DNA of 39,729 nucleotides from Deltaproteobacteria bacterium (GTDB lineage Bacteria > Myxococcota_A > Polyangia > Polyangiales > Sandaracinaceae), in assembly GCA_017303575.1 (NCBI GenBank), contig JAFLCL010000050.1, positions 1 through 39,729 on the forward strand, written 5' to 3'. A model generated the notes under the pieces. It ran no database searches. It was not told the origin of the DNA and saw only the letters and a program-made list of their open reading frames with translations. This document shows, one piece after another, positions 15,256-23,000 of this stretch. Made by a program: the position numbers and the translations under genes. The first letter of the stretch is position 1, and each line of letters opens with the position of its first letter.

Positions 15256-16569
15256 ATGCGCGCGATCCGGATCGGGCTCCTCGGCTGCGGTGTCGTCGGG
15301 CAGGGCATCCTCCGCTTGTTGCGTGAGCATGCGGGGAGCCTCGAGCGGAGGCTCGGCGCGCCCATCGAGGTGCGGCGCGTCGTCGCGAAGACGGAAGGCA
15401 AGGCGCGCTCGTACGTGGCGCCCGAGCTCCTCTCGTACGACCCGGAGACCGTGCTCGGTGATCCCGAGATCGACGTCGTCGTCGAGGTGATCGGCGGCCT
15501 GGATCCCGCGGGCCGCTACGTCCGCACCGCGCTCGAGCGTGGCAAGAGCGTCGTCACCGCGAACAAATTCCTCCTCGCCGAAGAAGGCCACGCGCTCTTC
15601 GAGCTCGCGGAGGAGCGCGGCGCCGACCTCTACTTCGAGGCCGCTGTGTGCGGCGGCATCCCCGTGATCCGCGTGCTGCGCGAGGCGCTCGTCGCGGACT
15701 CGGTGGTGGCCGTGCGCGGCATCGTGAACGGCACGAGCAACTACATCCTCTCGCGCATGCAATCCGAGCAGATCGACTACGGCGTGGCGCTCGCCGCCGC
15801 GCAGGAGGCCGGCTACGCGGAGGCCGATCCGACGCTCGACGTGAACGGTGGCGACGCCACCCACAAGCTCACGATCCTCGCGACGCTCGCGTTCGGCGCG
15901 AAGCTCCTTCCTTCGCACGTCACGACGGAGGGCATCGAGCACATCACCGCGATCGACATGAAGATGGCCGAGCGCTTCGGCTACGTGATCAAGCTGCTCG
16001 CGACGGCGCGCTCGCTGCCCGTCGGCATGCTCGATCTGCGTGTGCACCCCGCGCTCGTGCCCAAGACGAGCGTGCTCGCGTCGATCCACGGTGCGCTCAA
16101 TGCCGTCTACCTCGAGGGCGCCATGCTGGGCCCCTCGTTGCTCTCGGGCTACGGCGCGGGCGCCATGCCCACGGCGATGAGCGTGGTGTCGGATCTCGTC
16201 GACGTGGGCCGCAACATCCTCCGCGACTCACGCGGCCGCGTGCCGCAGCGCACGGTGCCGAGCGGGATGTTGCTGCGTCGTGAGGTGCAGCCCGCGGGCA
16301 TGCACGTCTCGCCCTACTACCTGCGCTTCGCGGTGATGGATCGCCCCAACGTGATCGCGAAGATCGCGAGCGTGCTCGGCGCGTTCGACATCGCGATCCA
16401 CCAGATGATCCAGGAGGCGAGGGCGTCCGGCCCCAAGGCCCCGGTGCATGTCGTGGTGCTCACGCATCCCACGCGCGACGACGCGCTCCGCTCGGCGCTG
16501 AGGGAGATCCAGATGCTCTCGGGCATCGTCGAGCCCCCGCGCGCGATCCGCATCGAGACCGCGGCCTGA
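15256..16569 (+). CDS. hom: Homoserine dehydrogenase
   Basis: 437 residues, the normal length for the monofunctional enzyme with an ACT domain. It reduces aspartate semialdehyde to homoserine with NAD(P)H, the branch point to threonine and methionine. IGLLGCGVVGQG (6-17) is the nucleotide-binding loop, and VVTANKFLL contains the conserved Ala-Asn-Lys. YFEAAVCGGIPVI, GIVNGTSNYILSRM and AEADPTLDVNGGDATHK are the substrate-site blocks, the last holding the catalytic Asp/Lys region. The C-terminal ~85 residues (from YYLRFAVMDRPNVIAKIASVL) form the ACT domain, implying threonine feedback control. Start at ATG 15256 because the upstream open frame is non-coding. Standalone here: no asd, thrB or thrC nearby. 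Confidence 0.95.
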   Translation: MRAIRIGLLGCGVVGQGILRLLREHAGSLERRLGAPIEVRRVVAKTEGKARSYVAPELLSYDPETVLGDPEIDVVVEVIGGLDPAGRYVRTALERGKSVVTANKFLLAEEGHALFELAEERGADLYFEAAVCGGIPVIRVLREALVADSVVAVRGIVNGTSNYILSRMQSEQIDYGVALAAAQEAGYAEADPTLDVNGGDATHKLTILATLAFGAKLLPSHVTTEGIEHITAIDMKMAERFGYVIKLLATARSLPVGMLDLRVHPALVPKTSVLASIHGALNAVYLEGAMLGPSLLSGYGAGAMPTAMSVVSDLVDVGRNILRDSRGRVPQRTVPSGMLLRREVQPAGMHVSPYYLRFAVMDRPNVIAKIASVLGAFDIAIHQMIQEARASGPKAPVHVVVLTHPTRDDALRSALREIQMLSGIVEPPRAIRIETAA

Positions 16570-16594
16570 CCGTGCGCGCCGCGTGGCGGGCCCA

Positions 16595-17208
16595 CGGACC
16601 GAGGTCCGGGGCATGGGCGATCCCAGAGAAGCCCTCCGGGCTCGTCTCGAGGCATCAACAGCGGTCGTGACCTCCCTCGAGCTCGAGGGCGGCCAGCCAT
16701 CCTTCCTCCGCGCGTCTCGGGTCGTGGCGGTCGCGCTGGTGATGGATGTAGTCGGCCAGCGCGCGGGCATCGAACGGTGACACGGACTCGGCCCAATACC
16801 GCTCTTGCCACTGGAGCGGCCAATCGGCCGACGCGAGATCGTGGGAGCTGGCGCCTTTCAGCCGCTGCACGAACACGGACAGCGGAATGGTCGCGCGGAG
16901 GCGTGCGAGGACGTGCGCATGGTCGTCAGCACAGCCGGAGGAGACGACCAGACATCCGAGCTCTGCGGCCTTCGCATGAAAGAACCGGCGGAGCTCGGCG
17001 TCGCGACCGACAGGCAGGAGTGGGCGACGTCCATGCGTGGCCCAGACGATGTGGACGAGCTGGTGAACACGAGAGCGTTGTGACATGCGCCCTTCTCGGT
17101 CCCCGGGCGCTCCATGTTGCGTCGAAGTCGAACGAGGGTGACCGCCGGCTTCTCGAGCCCGCGCCGGCGGGCTTCTCGGGGATCGCCCATGCCCCGCGCT
17201 TCAGCGCG
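16595..17208 (-). mobile_element. RAYT/REP element: transposase gene with inverted REP-like ends
   Basis: The transposase gene is bracketed by inverted copies of one structured sequence. The left copy (16595-16642) has hairpin CGGACC-GA-GGTCCG, the core GGGGCATGGGCGATCCC and hairpin AGCCC-TCC-GGGCT. The right copy (17156-17208), read on the other strand, has hairpin CGCGC/GCGCG, the same core and hairpin AGCCCGC-CGGC-GCGGGCT. Core sequence and hairpin order are conserved while the hairpin sequences differ. This is the layout of REP sequences around a REP-associated tyrosine transposase. No tnpB-like gene is present. Confidence 0.7.
16655..17086 (-). CDS. REP-associated tyrosine transposase (RAYT, IS200/IS605-like Y1 HUH)
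   Basis: 143 residues, the expected size of a Y1 transposase domain. The N-terminus VHQLVHIVWATHGRRPLL matches the beta-1 strand. CADDHAHVL (52-60) gives the HUH metal-binding motif as H56-A-H58. WQERYWAESVSP (93-104) is the conserved block before the last helix, and Y113 in ADYIHHQ is the likely nucleophile. These enzymes nick and join single-stranded DNA at REP hairpins. The gene is intact and uses ATG 17086 with a weak AAGGG upstream. Inverted hairpin repeats flank it on both sides. Confidence 0.85.
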   Translation of the reverse strand: MSQRSRVHQLVHIVWATHGRRPLLPVGRDAELRRFFHAKAAELGCLVVSSGCADDHAHVLARLRATIPLSVFVQRLKGASSHDLASADWPLQWQERYWAESVSPFDARALADYIHHQRDRHDPRRAEEGWLAALELEGGHDRC

Positions 17209-17228
17209 TGGGATCGCAAGACGCTCGC

Positions 17229-18257
17229 TCAATCGCTCGTCGTCACGAAGATGCGGCCGCTCGAGCCGGCGAGGATCAGCTGACCGGGGCCCACGATCTG
17301 CGTCTCGTACCAAGTGACGTCGCCGTCCTCGAGGCGGAGGTAGCCCGCGTCCACGGGCGCGTCGCCGTCGATGCGACGCACGTGGTGCTCCGCCACGTCG
17401 GTGATCTCGTTGCAGTAGCGCGACCCGTCGAACCATGACGTGCCGCAGCTCGAGTGCGTCTGCTCGGTGTACTCCACCTCCCAGCGCTCGCCGTCGAAGC
17501 CGGGCATGCCCTCGATCACGCGCGCCGCGTCCCCCTCGATGCGCGACCACACGAACGAGGTCTCGCCCGCCGACGACACGTACACCGCGTCGGGCCGTGC
17601 GAGGAGCGAGGTGGCCTCGGTGCCGTCGGGGACGCGCGCGATGCTCGTCCAGCTGCCCTCCCCGATCGAGCGAAAGCGGATCACCCCTTCTTCGTCGAGC
17701 GCGAAGAGGCGCCCGTCGTGCTCGACGAGATCCGTCACCGTGTGATCGAGCGGCTCGCGCGACACGAAGTCGACGCCGTCGAACAGACACAGCGTGCGCT
17801 CGCCCAGGCCGCGATCGAACGACATCACCCACGCGTGATCCATCGCGGTCGCGTCCATCAGGCTCGCCGACGAGAGACTGGGATCACAGCCGCGGAGATC
17901 GAGGCTCGTCCATGCGCCGTCGCGAAAGACGTAGAGGCTCGACGCGAGATCACCCACGAGCGCCTCGCCCTCGAACCACGCGACGCTCTCGAAGCCCGGC
18001 ACGTCGCCCGAAGGGATCGTCGGCGTGAGCGTCACGTACGCGCCGCCCTCGATCCGTCGGAGCGTGGTGTCGTAGCGGCCATCGGGGCGGAGCGCGTCGA
18101 CGGCGAGCACACCGGTGCGCGAGTCCATGGCGCGCGGGATGGGACCCGGAGAGGCGACCTCGATCATCGTGGTGGCCGGAGCCTCGCTGCAGCCGGTGAG
18201 AGCCACCCCCGAGATCACACCGAGGCCCAAGCCCAGAAACGTCGCGCGCGAGACCAT
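17229..18257 (-). CDS. Lipoprotein of unknown function, beta-rich
   Basis: 342 residues from ATG 18257, chosen because AGGAGG lies about 6 bases upstream. Signal: GVISGVALTGCSEAP, acylated Cys near residue 23. The rest is beta-rich with repeated strand-turn segments of about 45 residues (for example ESVAWFEGEALVGDLASSLYVF, then TDLVEHDGRLFALDEEGVIRF), which suggests a beta-propeller. A Cys pair (HSSCGTSWFDGSRYCNE) may form a disulfide. Family not recognised. Probably located on the periplasmic or outer surface. It is divergent from the anchored protein gene at 18369. Confidence 0.6.
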   Translation of the reverse strand: MVSRATFLGLGLGVISGVALTGCSEAPATTMIEVASPGPIPRAMDSRTGVLAVDALRPDGRYDTTLRRIEGGAYVTLTPTIPSGDVPGFESVAWFEGEALVGDLASSLYVFRDGAWTSLDLRGCDPSLSSASLMDATAMDHAWVMSFDRGLGERTLCLFDGVDFVSREPLDHTVTDLVEHDGRLFALDEEGVIRFRSIGEGSWTSIARVPDGTEATSLLARPDAVYVSSAGETSFVWSRIEGDAARVIEGMPGFDGERWEVEYTEQTHSSCGTSWFDGSRYCNEITDVAEHHVRRIDGDAPVDAGYLRLEDGDVTWYETQIVGPGQLILAGSSGRIFVTTSD

Positions 18258-18368
18258 GTCGTCCTCCTGCCTGGCGCTCATCGCCGAGGTCGCGACCAGA
18301 CATTGCAGGGTCGGTGCCGGCCGAAAGTTGCGTTGAAATCGCGGGGTCGCGCGCACGTGTGCAGCACC

Positions 18369-19517
18369 ATGCACGTGCACACGCGCGCCGGTCTGCACGG
18401 ACTGAAATCCCCCGCGCGGCCGGTGCGTAGAGGGGCGGTGAGCTGGCGTGGAGGACGTCGTCGGGCGCGCGCATCGATCGCGCTCGCCACGGCGTTGGCG
18501 GCTCACGCGATCGCGCTGGTCGCCGGCGCGACGTCGCGCGTCGAGCGAGCACCGCGGGCTCACGACGTCGAGATCAGCATCCTCTCACTCGCGCCGATGG
18601 ACGACGTCGAGGAGCCCGTGACCCCACACGACGACAGGCCTCCGATCGATGCGCACACACCGCCTCGCAGCGTCCGACCGCGGGTCGATCGAGGAACGAT
18701 CGCTCCTTCGGTGATGACCACGCAGACGGGACCGAGCGAGGCCGACGCAGAGCAGCGCCTCGGTGAACCGGAGTGGGAGGCTCCCGCTCTGCGATCCGAG
18801 GCGACGGTGGATCTCGACGTGTCGATCGACCCGTCGAGCGTCGCGCGCACGATGGTCCTCTCGGAGGCGACGGGGCCGATCGACGTGCCGCAGACGGGCA
18901 CCCACGTGGGCCCGCGGATCCGAGGTGAGCGCGCGACCGAGCGGCGCTTCGACGACGATCTGCGCGGCGCGGCGATGGCCAAGGCGTATGTCACCCGACG
19001 TCGACCGATCCGCGTCGCGCCTCACCCCGATGGCACGTTCACCTACGACGGCTCGGGCTTCGACGCGACGATCCGACCCGACGGCACCGTCGTGTTCCGC
19101 GATCGCGACGACGCCACCCTCGACCCGCCGACGATCGGCCAGACCCAGCCGCTCACCGACGTGACGGGCGCACCGCTCGACTCGGCCTCGCTCTTTCGCG
19201 ACGTACCGATCGCAGGCATCAGCGTGGGCGGCACGTTCGACGCCGACTCGCCGCTGAGCCGTGCTCGAGGCGAGGACCCACACCGCTTCGAGCGCGAGCG
19301 CTTCCTCGAAGAGACGCAGGAGCTGCGCGAGCGGTTGGAGGACGAGGCCCGCGCCCGCGAGCTCGCGTGCCGATCGACGACGTCGTCGCCGAGCCGACGC
19401 GGGCCCCGAGTGATCAGCCCTCGGTGTTGCTCGCGGCCTCGCGGGAGCGGGGGGCGCTCATCGTGCAGCGGCCCTCGAAGACGCAGCCCTTGGCGAGGTC
19501 GATCGTGGGTGCGGTGA
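18369..19517 (+). CDS. Anchored periplasmic protein of unknown function; 3' end uncertain
   Basis: Read from ATG 18369. A basic N-terminus (RRGAVSWRGGRRRARAS) precedes one membrane span (IALATALAAHAIALVAGA, about 37-54), then a long Asp/Arg/Pro-rich periplasmic stretch resembling the N-terminal part of TonB-like or other signal-anchored proteins. A compact part (~210-300) has HPDGTFTYDGSGFDATI and RPDGTVVFRD. A charged helix (about 315-338, RFLEETQELRERLEDEARA) closes the credible region. After that the frame runs about 100 bases across the convergent bactofilin gene with Arg/Ser-rich antisense-like sequence. In the neighbouring frame a TGA at 19411-19413 stops directly before the bactofilin stop, so a one-base error or frameshift near 19370 is possible. 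Function unknown. Confidence 0.55.
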   Translation: MHVHTRAGLHGLKSPARPVRRGAVSWRGGRRRARASIALATALAAHAIALVAGATSRVERAPRAHDVEISILSLAPMDDVEEPVTPHDDRPPIDAHTPPRSVRPRVDRGTIAPSVMTTQTGPSEADAEQRLGEPEWEAPALRSEATVDLDVSIDPSSVARTMVLSEATGPIDVPQTGTHVGPRIRGERATERRFDDDLRGAAMAKAYVTRRRPIRVAPHPDGTFTYDGSGFDATIRPDGTVVFRDRDDATLDPPTIGQTQPLTDVTGAPLDSASLFRDVPIAGISVGGTFDADSPLSRARGEDPHRFERERFLEETQELRERLEDEARARELACRSTTSSPSRRGPRVISPRCCSRPRGSGGRSSCSGPRRRSPWRGRSWVR

Positions 19518-19776
19518 TGTTCGCGTAGACCTTCGCGTCCGCGTGCACCTCGATCAGCTCGCGCGCCTGCACCTCGCCGCGCAGCGTCCCGGCGCGCACC
19601 ACCAGCGTGCCGACCTCGATGCTCGCGTCGACCTCCGCGCCCTCACCGAGCACGAGGATCCCTTCGCCCCAGATCTCACCCTTCAGCACGCCCTCGATGC
19701 GCGCGCGCTGCTCGAACACGAGGCGTCCCTCGAAGCGCGTGCCGCGACCGACGAGCGCGCGGATCTCCGTGCTCAT
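19414..19776 (-). CDS. Bactofilin-family protein
   Basis: 120 residues from ATG 19776. The centre is the regular short-strand beta-helix of bactofilins: TRFEGRLVFEQRARIEGVL, GEIWGEGILVLGEGAEVDASI and AKVYANITAPTIDLAKG, with glycine/valine every few residues. Short polar tails lie at both ends. Bactofilins polymerise without nucleotide and act in cell shape, envelope patterning and chromosome or polar organisation in myxobacteria. The start codon overlaps the stop of the upstream outer-membrane-protein gene (ATGA), so the two are translationally coupled. Confidence 0.85.
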   Translation of the reverse strand: MSTEIRALVGRGTRFEGRLVFEQRARIEGVLKGEIWGEGILVLGEGAEVDASIEVGTLVVRAGTLRGEVQARELIEVHADAKVYANITAPTIDLAKGCVFEGRCTMSAPRSREAASNTEG

Positions 19777-20987
19777 CGGAAGCCGTACCCGAGCATCACG
19801 CCGATGCGGATGCCCTGATCGGTGCCGCTCGTCGCGGTCTGCAGCGTTCCGCCGCCGGAGAACGAGTGCCAGTAGCTCGCCCACGAGAAGTCGGCTCGGT
19901 ACATGAGGCCGAAGTCGAAGATGCCGGTCACGCCGAGGCCGGCGTCCATGCCGAACGAGTCGCCACTCGGCCCGAACGCAGTGCTCAGGCGATCACGACC
20001 GAACAGCGAGCGGAAGCCGACGTCCGCGTCGAGCACCACCATCTCCTCGAGGATGCGGATGCGGCCTCGGATGCCGGGGCGGAGGTAGGGATACTCGACG
20101 CCCGGCATCACGCGGTTGTCGGCGATCTGGTACGCGTCGTAGCCGAAGCCCAGGCCTGCACCGAGCTCCACCACGCGGCCGAGATCGAAGAGGAAGCCCA
20201 CGTCGCCGTAGGCGCGGAAGAACGTGGTGTCGTAGCGCTGGCAGCTGCCCGAGCCGCAGTCCTGCGTGCCCAGGCCCACCGCGTGGGCGTAGCTGCCGCG
20301 GATGAAGAGACCGCGCGCGAGGCCGGGATCGTGCGCGAGCGGACGGATCTCGAGGCCCACCGCGAGCTCCACGTAGAAGCCCGAGTCGTAGATCTGGCTC
20401 CCGCCGTTCTCGAGGCGCACGTCCGAGGTGCGGTTGCGGAAGACGGCACCCGCGAGGATCGCGACGATGGGCGGATCGGTGGCGGGGTTGCTCGTCGCGG
20501 GGCCGGCCGGCGTCGGAGTGGGATCGGCGGGCTCGACCTCGGTGGTCGTGGTCTCCGTGTCGGTCCGCGTGGACGAAGGCGGCGGAGGCAGGCGCGCGAT
20601 CGCCGCGTCCATCAGGGCGCGCGTCGCGTCGGCGACCGCACGACGTCCTGCCGCGCCACGCGCGATGCGACCCGACTGCGTCGCGAGCTCGGTGCCCTCG
20701 GCGTCGGACGCGACGAGCTCGAAGGTGCGTCGCGTGGCCCGCCCGGACGTCGAGCCCGAGACGAGGACCTGCGCATCCGAGGCGCCTTCGTCGAGCGGCG
20801 CGACGACGAGCCGGGGATCCTCGGCGAGCGCGTCGTGCACCTGACCGCGGACGGCGTCCGAGCCGGGGCCATCGAAGGGCATCACCACCGCGCCGATGCC
20901 ACGCTGCGCAGAGACTGCGGACGGAAGCAGGAGAGCGACGCTCGCGAACATGAGCGCGAGCCAGGAACCAGAGCGCGTCGTAGGCAT
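19773..20987 (-). CDS. Outer-membrane beta-barrel protein with N-terminal TolB/FlgO-like domain
   Basis: 404 residues from ATG 20987, with a signal peptide (LALMFASVALLLPSAVSA, cleavage after AVSA near 28). Residues ~30-150 look like the alpha/beta domain found in TolB-N or FlgO-like proteins (IGAVVMPFDGPGSD, then DAQVLVSGSTSGR, then RAVADATRALMDAAIARL). A Thr/Pro-rich linker (~155-185) follows. From ~190 the sequence alternates aromatic and small residues in long strands, ending with IRIGVMLGYGFR; a terminal aromatic/basic pair is typical of a beta-barrel inserted by the BAM complex. A CGSGSCQ pair lies in an external loop. It is coupled to the bactofilin gene, which suggests an envelope-organising role. 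Confidence 0.65.
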   Translation of the reverse strand: MPTTRSGSWLALMFASVALLLPSAVSAQRGIGAVVMPFDGPGSDAVRGQVHDALAEDPRLVVAPLDEGASDAQVLVSGSTSGRATRRTFELVASDAEGTELATQSGRIARGAAGRRAVADATRALMDAAIARLPPPPSSTRTDTETTTTEVEPADPTPTPAGPATSNPATDPPIVAILAGAVFRNRTSDVRLENGGSQIYDSGFYVELAVGLEIRPLAHDPGLARGLFIRGSYAHAVGLGTQDCGSGSCQRYDTTFFRAYGDVGFLFDLGRVVELGAGLGFGYDAYQIADNRVMPGVEYPYLRPGIRGRIRILEEMVVLDADVGFRSLFGRDRLSTAFGPSGDSFGMDAGLGVTGIFDFGLMYRADFSWASYWHSFSGGGTLQTATSGTDQGIRIGVMLGYGFR

Positions 20988-21088
20988 GGCGCGCGAGCAT
21001 ACAGCGAAGCGTGCCGCGCGCTGCTCGGGAGCGGACGCTCGACGCTGGAACGCCCTGTTTTGCAAGGCTTTCGCGAACTCCGCGATCC

Positions 21089-21116
21089 TTGACGGCCTTG
21101 GGGCCCGTGCTAGGAA
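21089..21116 (+). promoter_or_regulatory. Possible promoter of the atp operon
   Basis: TTGACG (21089-21094), a 16-base spacer and TAGGAA (21111-21116) preceded by TGC (extended -10 form) lie 60 to 115 bases upstream of the first atp gene's candidate starts. The -35 is good and the -10 weak. It is the only candidate I see in the 240-base gap. Confidence 0.35.
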
Positions 21117-21176
21117 GCGCGCGCCTCGGCCCCCCCTCGGCCCGGGCGAAGAAACTCAACCGCGTGACCGAATGAA

Positions 21177-21698
21177 GTGAACGCCCCCGAGGTTCAGCCC
21201 GCGGGGGGTTCGCAGCACGACGGGGTCCCCATGCAAGCTCTCTCGTTCGGCCTGGTGCTGTCGGGCGCGATCATCGACCTGGACGGAACCTTCCTCATCC
21301 AGCTCGCGATCTTCTTCGCCCTCTTCGGCATCCTCTCCACCTTCCTCTTCAAGCCTCTGCTCGCCGTCTTCGACGAGCGCGAGAAGGCGATCGACGGCGC
21401 CAAGGACTCGGCGCGCGATCTCGAGAAGTCGGCGGACGAGAAGTTCAAGAAGTTCGAGACCGAGATGAAGAAGGTCAAGGTCGAGGCGAACGCCGAGCGC
21501 GACCGCATCCAGCAGGAGGGCGTGGCCCTCGAGCGCGATCTCCTCGCCAAGAGCCGCACCGAGGCCGACAAGATCCTCCGCGACGCCGAGGCGGACCTCG
21601 CGCGCAAGGCCACGGAGATCCGCGGCGAGATGAAGAACAACGTGCCGGCGCTCGCGGCGGACATCGCCGCCAAGCTGCTCGGCCGGAGGGCGAGCTGA
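21177..21698 (+). CDS. atpF: ATP synthase F0 subunit b (first of two)
   Basis: 173 residues from GTG 21177, or 155 from ATG 21231. The ATG start gives the usual short N-terminus before the membrane span, and neither has a strong ribosome-binding site. After IIDLDGTFLIQLAIFFALF (membrane span) comes FKPLLAVFDEREKAIDGAK, the b-subunit hinge, then a ~110-residue amphipathic coiled coil ending near ALAADIAAKLLGRR. Subunit b forms the peripheral stalk linking F0 to F1. The next gene encodes a second b-type subunit, so this may be the b-prime partner. The stop overlaps the next start (TGATG). Confidence 0.9.
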   Translation: MNAPEVQPAGGSQHDGVPMQALSFGLVLSGAIIDLDGTFLIQLAIFFALFGILSTFLFKPLLAVFDEREKAIDGAKDSARDLEKSADEKFKKFETEMKKVKVEANAERDRIQQEGVALERDLLAKSRTEADKILRDAEADLARKATEIRGEMKNNVPALAADIAAKLLGRRAS

Positions 21699-22390
21699 TG
21701 TCGACGCTCCGTTCCCACGTCCGTGGCCTCTTCGTCCTCGTGGCGATCGCGCTCGGCGCCTTCACCGCGTCGCCGCTCCTGGCGCAGCACGGCGAGCCCT
21801 CGCACGGCGAAGAGGTGGTGCACGAGGCGGGCGAGCTCGCCGACGAGACCTCCGAGCACGGCGAGCATCACGAGCCGCACTGGGACTACTTCCAGTTCGC
21901 GGGTCAGCTCACGAACTTCGCGATCTGGCTGACGCTGCTCTACATCCTCCTCAACCGCGTGATGCCCAAGCTCCTGGCGGATCGCCGCGCGGGCATCGTC
22001 GATGGCCTCGAAGAGGCCAAGCGGATGAAGACCGAGGCCGAGGCGAAGTTCGCCGAGTACAGCAAGCGCATCGACACCATGGACGCCGAGCTCGATCGCG
22101 TCCGCGAGGACATGCGCAAGGCCGGTCAGGCCGAGCGTGATCGCCTCGTGTCGGAGGCCTCCGAGAAGGCCGCGCGTATGCATGCCGAGGCGCGCTTCCT
22201 CGTCGAGCAGCAGATGAAGCAGCTCAAGGAAGAGCTCACGCGCGAGGCGATCGAGTCCGCGGTGGTCGCTGCCGAGGCGATCCTCCGCCAGGGCACGTCC
22301 GCCGCCGACCAGCAGCGCCTCGCCGACGAGTACCTCGCGCGCCTCAAGACGAGCGCCTCCAAGAACCCGCAGCCGGGAGCCAGCTCGTGA
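21698..22390 (+). CDS. ATP synthase F0 subunit b with N-terminal signal peptide
   Basis: 230 residues. The N-terminus is a signal peptide (GLFVLVAIALGAFTASPLLAQ), followed by a His/Glu-rich periplasmic segment (HGEPSHGEEVVHEAGE, then HGEHHEPHWDY). Only then comes the membrane span (about 69-88) and MPKLLADRRAGIVDGLEEAK, the b-type dimerisation coil to the C-terminus. A cleavable signal plus His-rich periplasmic stretch on a b subunit is a feature I associate with some delta-proteobacterial/myxobacterial enzymes; the metal-like composition may just be hydrophilic spacer. It forms the stalk with the preceding b and the delta subunit. The gene overlaps atpH by four bases (GTGA). Confidence 0.88.
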   Translation: MSTLRSHVRGLFVLVAIALGAFTASPLLAQHGEPSHGEEVVHEAGELADETSEHGEHHEPHWDYFQFAGQLTNFAIWLTLLYILLNRVMPKLLADRRAGIVDGLEEAKRMKTEAEAKFAEYSKRIDTMDAELDRVREDMRKAGQAERDRLVSEASEKAARMHAEARFLVEQQMKQLKEELTREAIESAVVAAEAILRQGTSAADQQRLADEYLARLKTSASKNPQPGASS

Positions 22391-22950
22391 GCGCCTCCTC
22401 AGTCGCCGCCCGCCGCTACGCCAAGGCCCTCTACGAGCTCGCCTCGGAGTCCAAGCAGGTCGAGAAGGTCCGCCAGGACCTCACCGATCTCGCCAAGACC
22501 TTCGAGACCAACGCCGAGCTCCGCCAGCTCGTCGAGAACCCGGCGTTCGGCCCCGAGGCGAAGAAGAAGGCGATCGTCGCGCTCGCACAGCGCATGGGCG
22601 CCGCGCCGGTGCTGATCTCCACGCTCAAGCTGCTCGTCGATCGCCGCCGCATCGGCGCGCTCGGCGACATCTCCGAGGCGTTCACGACGATCGCGGAGCG
22701 TAAGTCCGGCCGCGTGCGCGCCGAGATCATCACCGCGACGCCGCTGCCCGACGCGTACTACGCGCAGCTCGAGAAGACGCTCAGCGAGGTCACGGGCCGC
22801 CAGGTCACGATCCTCAAGCGCACCGATCCGTCGATCATCGGCGGCGTCGTGGCGCGTGTCGGTGACACCGTGTTCGACGGCTCGATCGCGAACCGTCTCA
22901 AGGACATCAAGCAGCAGCTGCTGGAGAAAGCAGCCCCGTTCGCCTCCTGA
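22387..22950 (+). CDS. atpH: ATP synthase F1 subunit delta
   Basis: 187 residues, normal length (OSCP/delta family). The N-terminal helical bundle starts [15 protein letters not shown]. The C-terminal signature is [34 protein letters not shown]. Delta joins the peripheral stalk to the top of the alpha3-beta3 head. Start GTG 22387 overlaps the previous stop. A strong hairpin begins at the stop codon and precedes atpA. Confidence 0.95.
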   Translation: MSASSVAARRYAKALYELASESKQVEKVRQDLTDLAKTFETNAELRQLVENPAFGPEAKKKAIVALAQRMGAAPVLISTLKLLVDRRRIGALGDISEAFTTIAERKSGRVRAEIITATPLPDAYYAQLEKTLSEVTGRQVTILKRTDPSIIGGVVARVGDTVFDGSIANRLKDIKQQLLEKAAPFAS

Positions 22951-22967
22951 GGCTCGACCCGAGCCTC
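22949..22967 (+). promoter_or_regulatory. Hairpin between atpH and atpA
   Basis: GAGGCTCG (22949-22956), loop ACC and CGAGCCTC (22960-22967), followed by GTTCTT, overlap the atpH stop codon. The stem arms have the same sequence as the hairpin after atpA. It may slow decay or act as a partial terminator. Confidence 0.6.
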
Positions 22968-23000
22968 GTTCTTCCCTCCAGCCCCGAACAGGTAGAGACC

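Noticed and set aside
16595..17208. Complete IS605-type element
   Set aside because: No tnpB/accessory gene; size and inverted structured ends fit a RAYT better.
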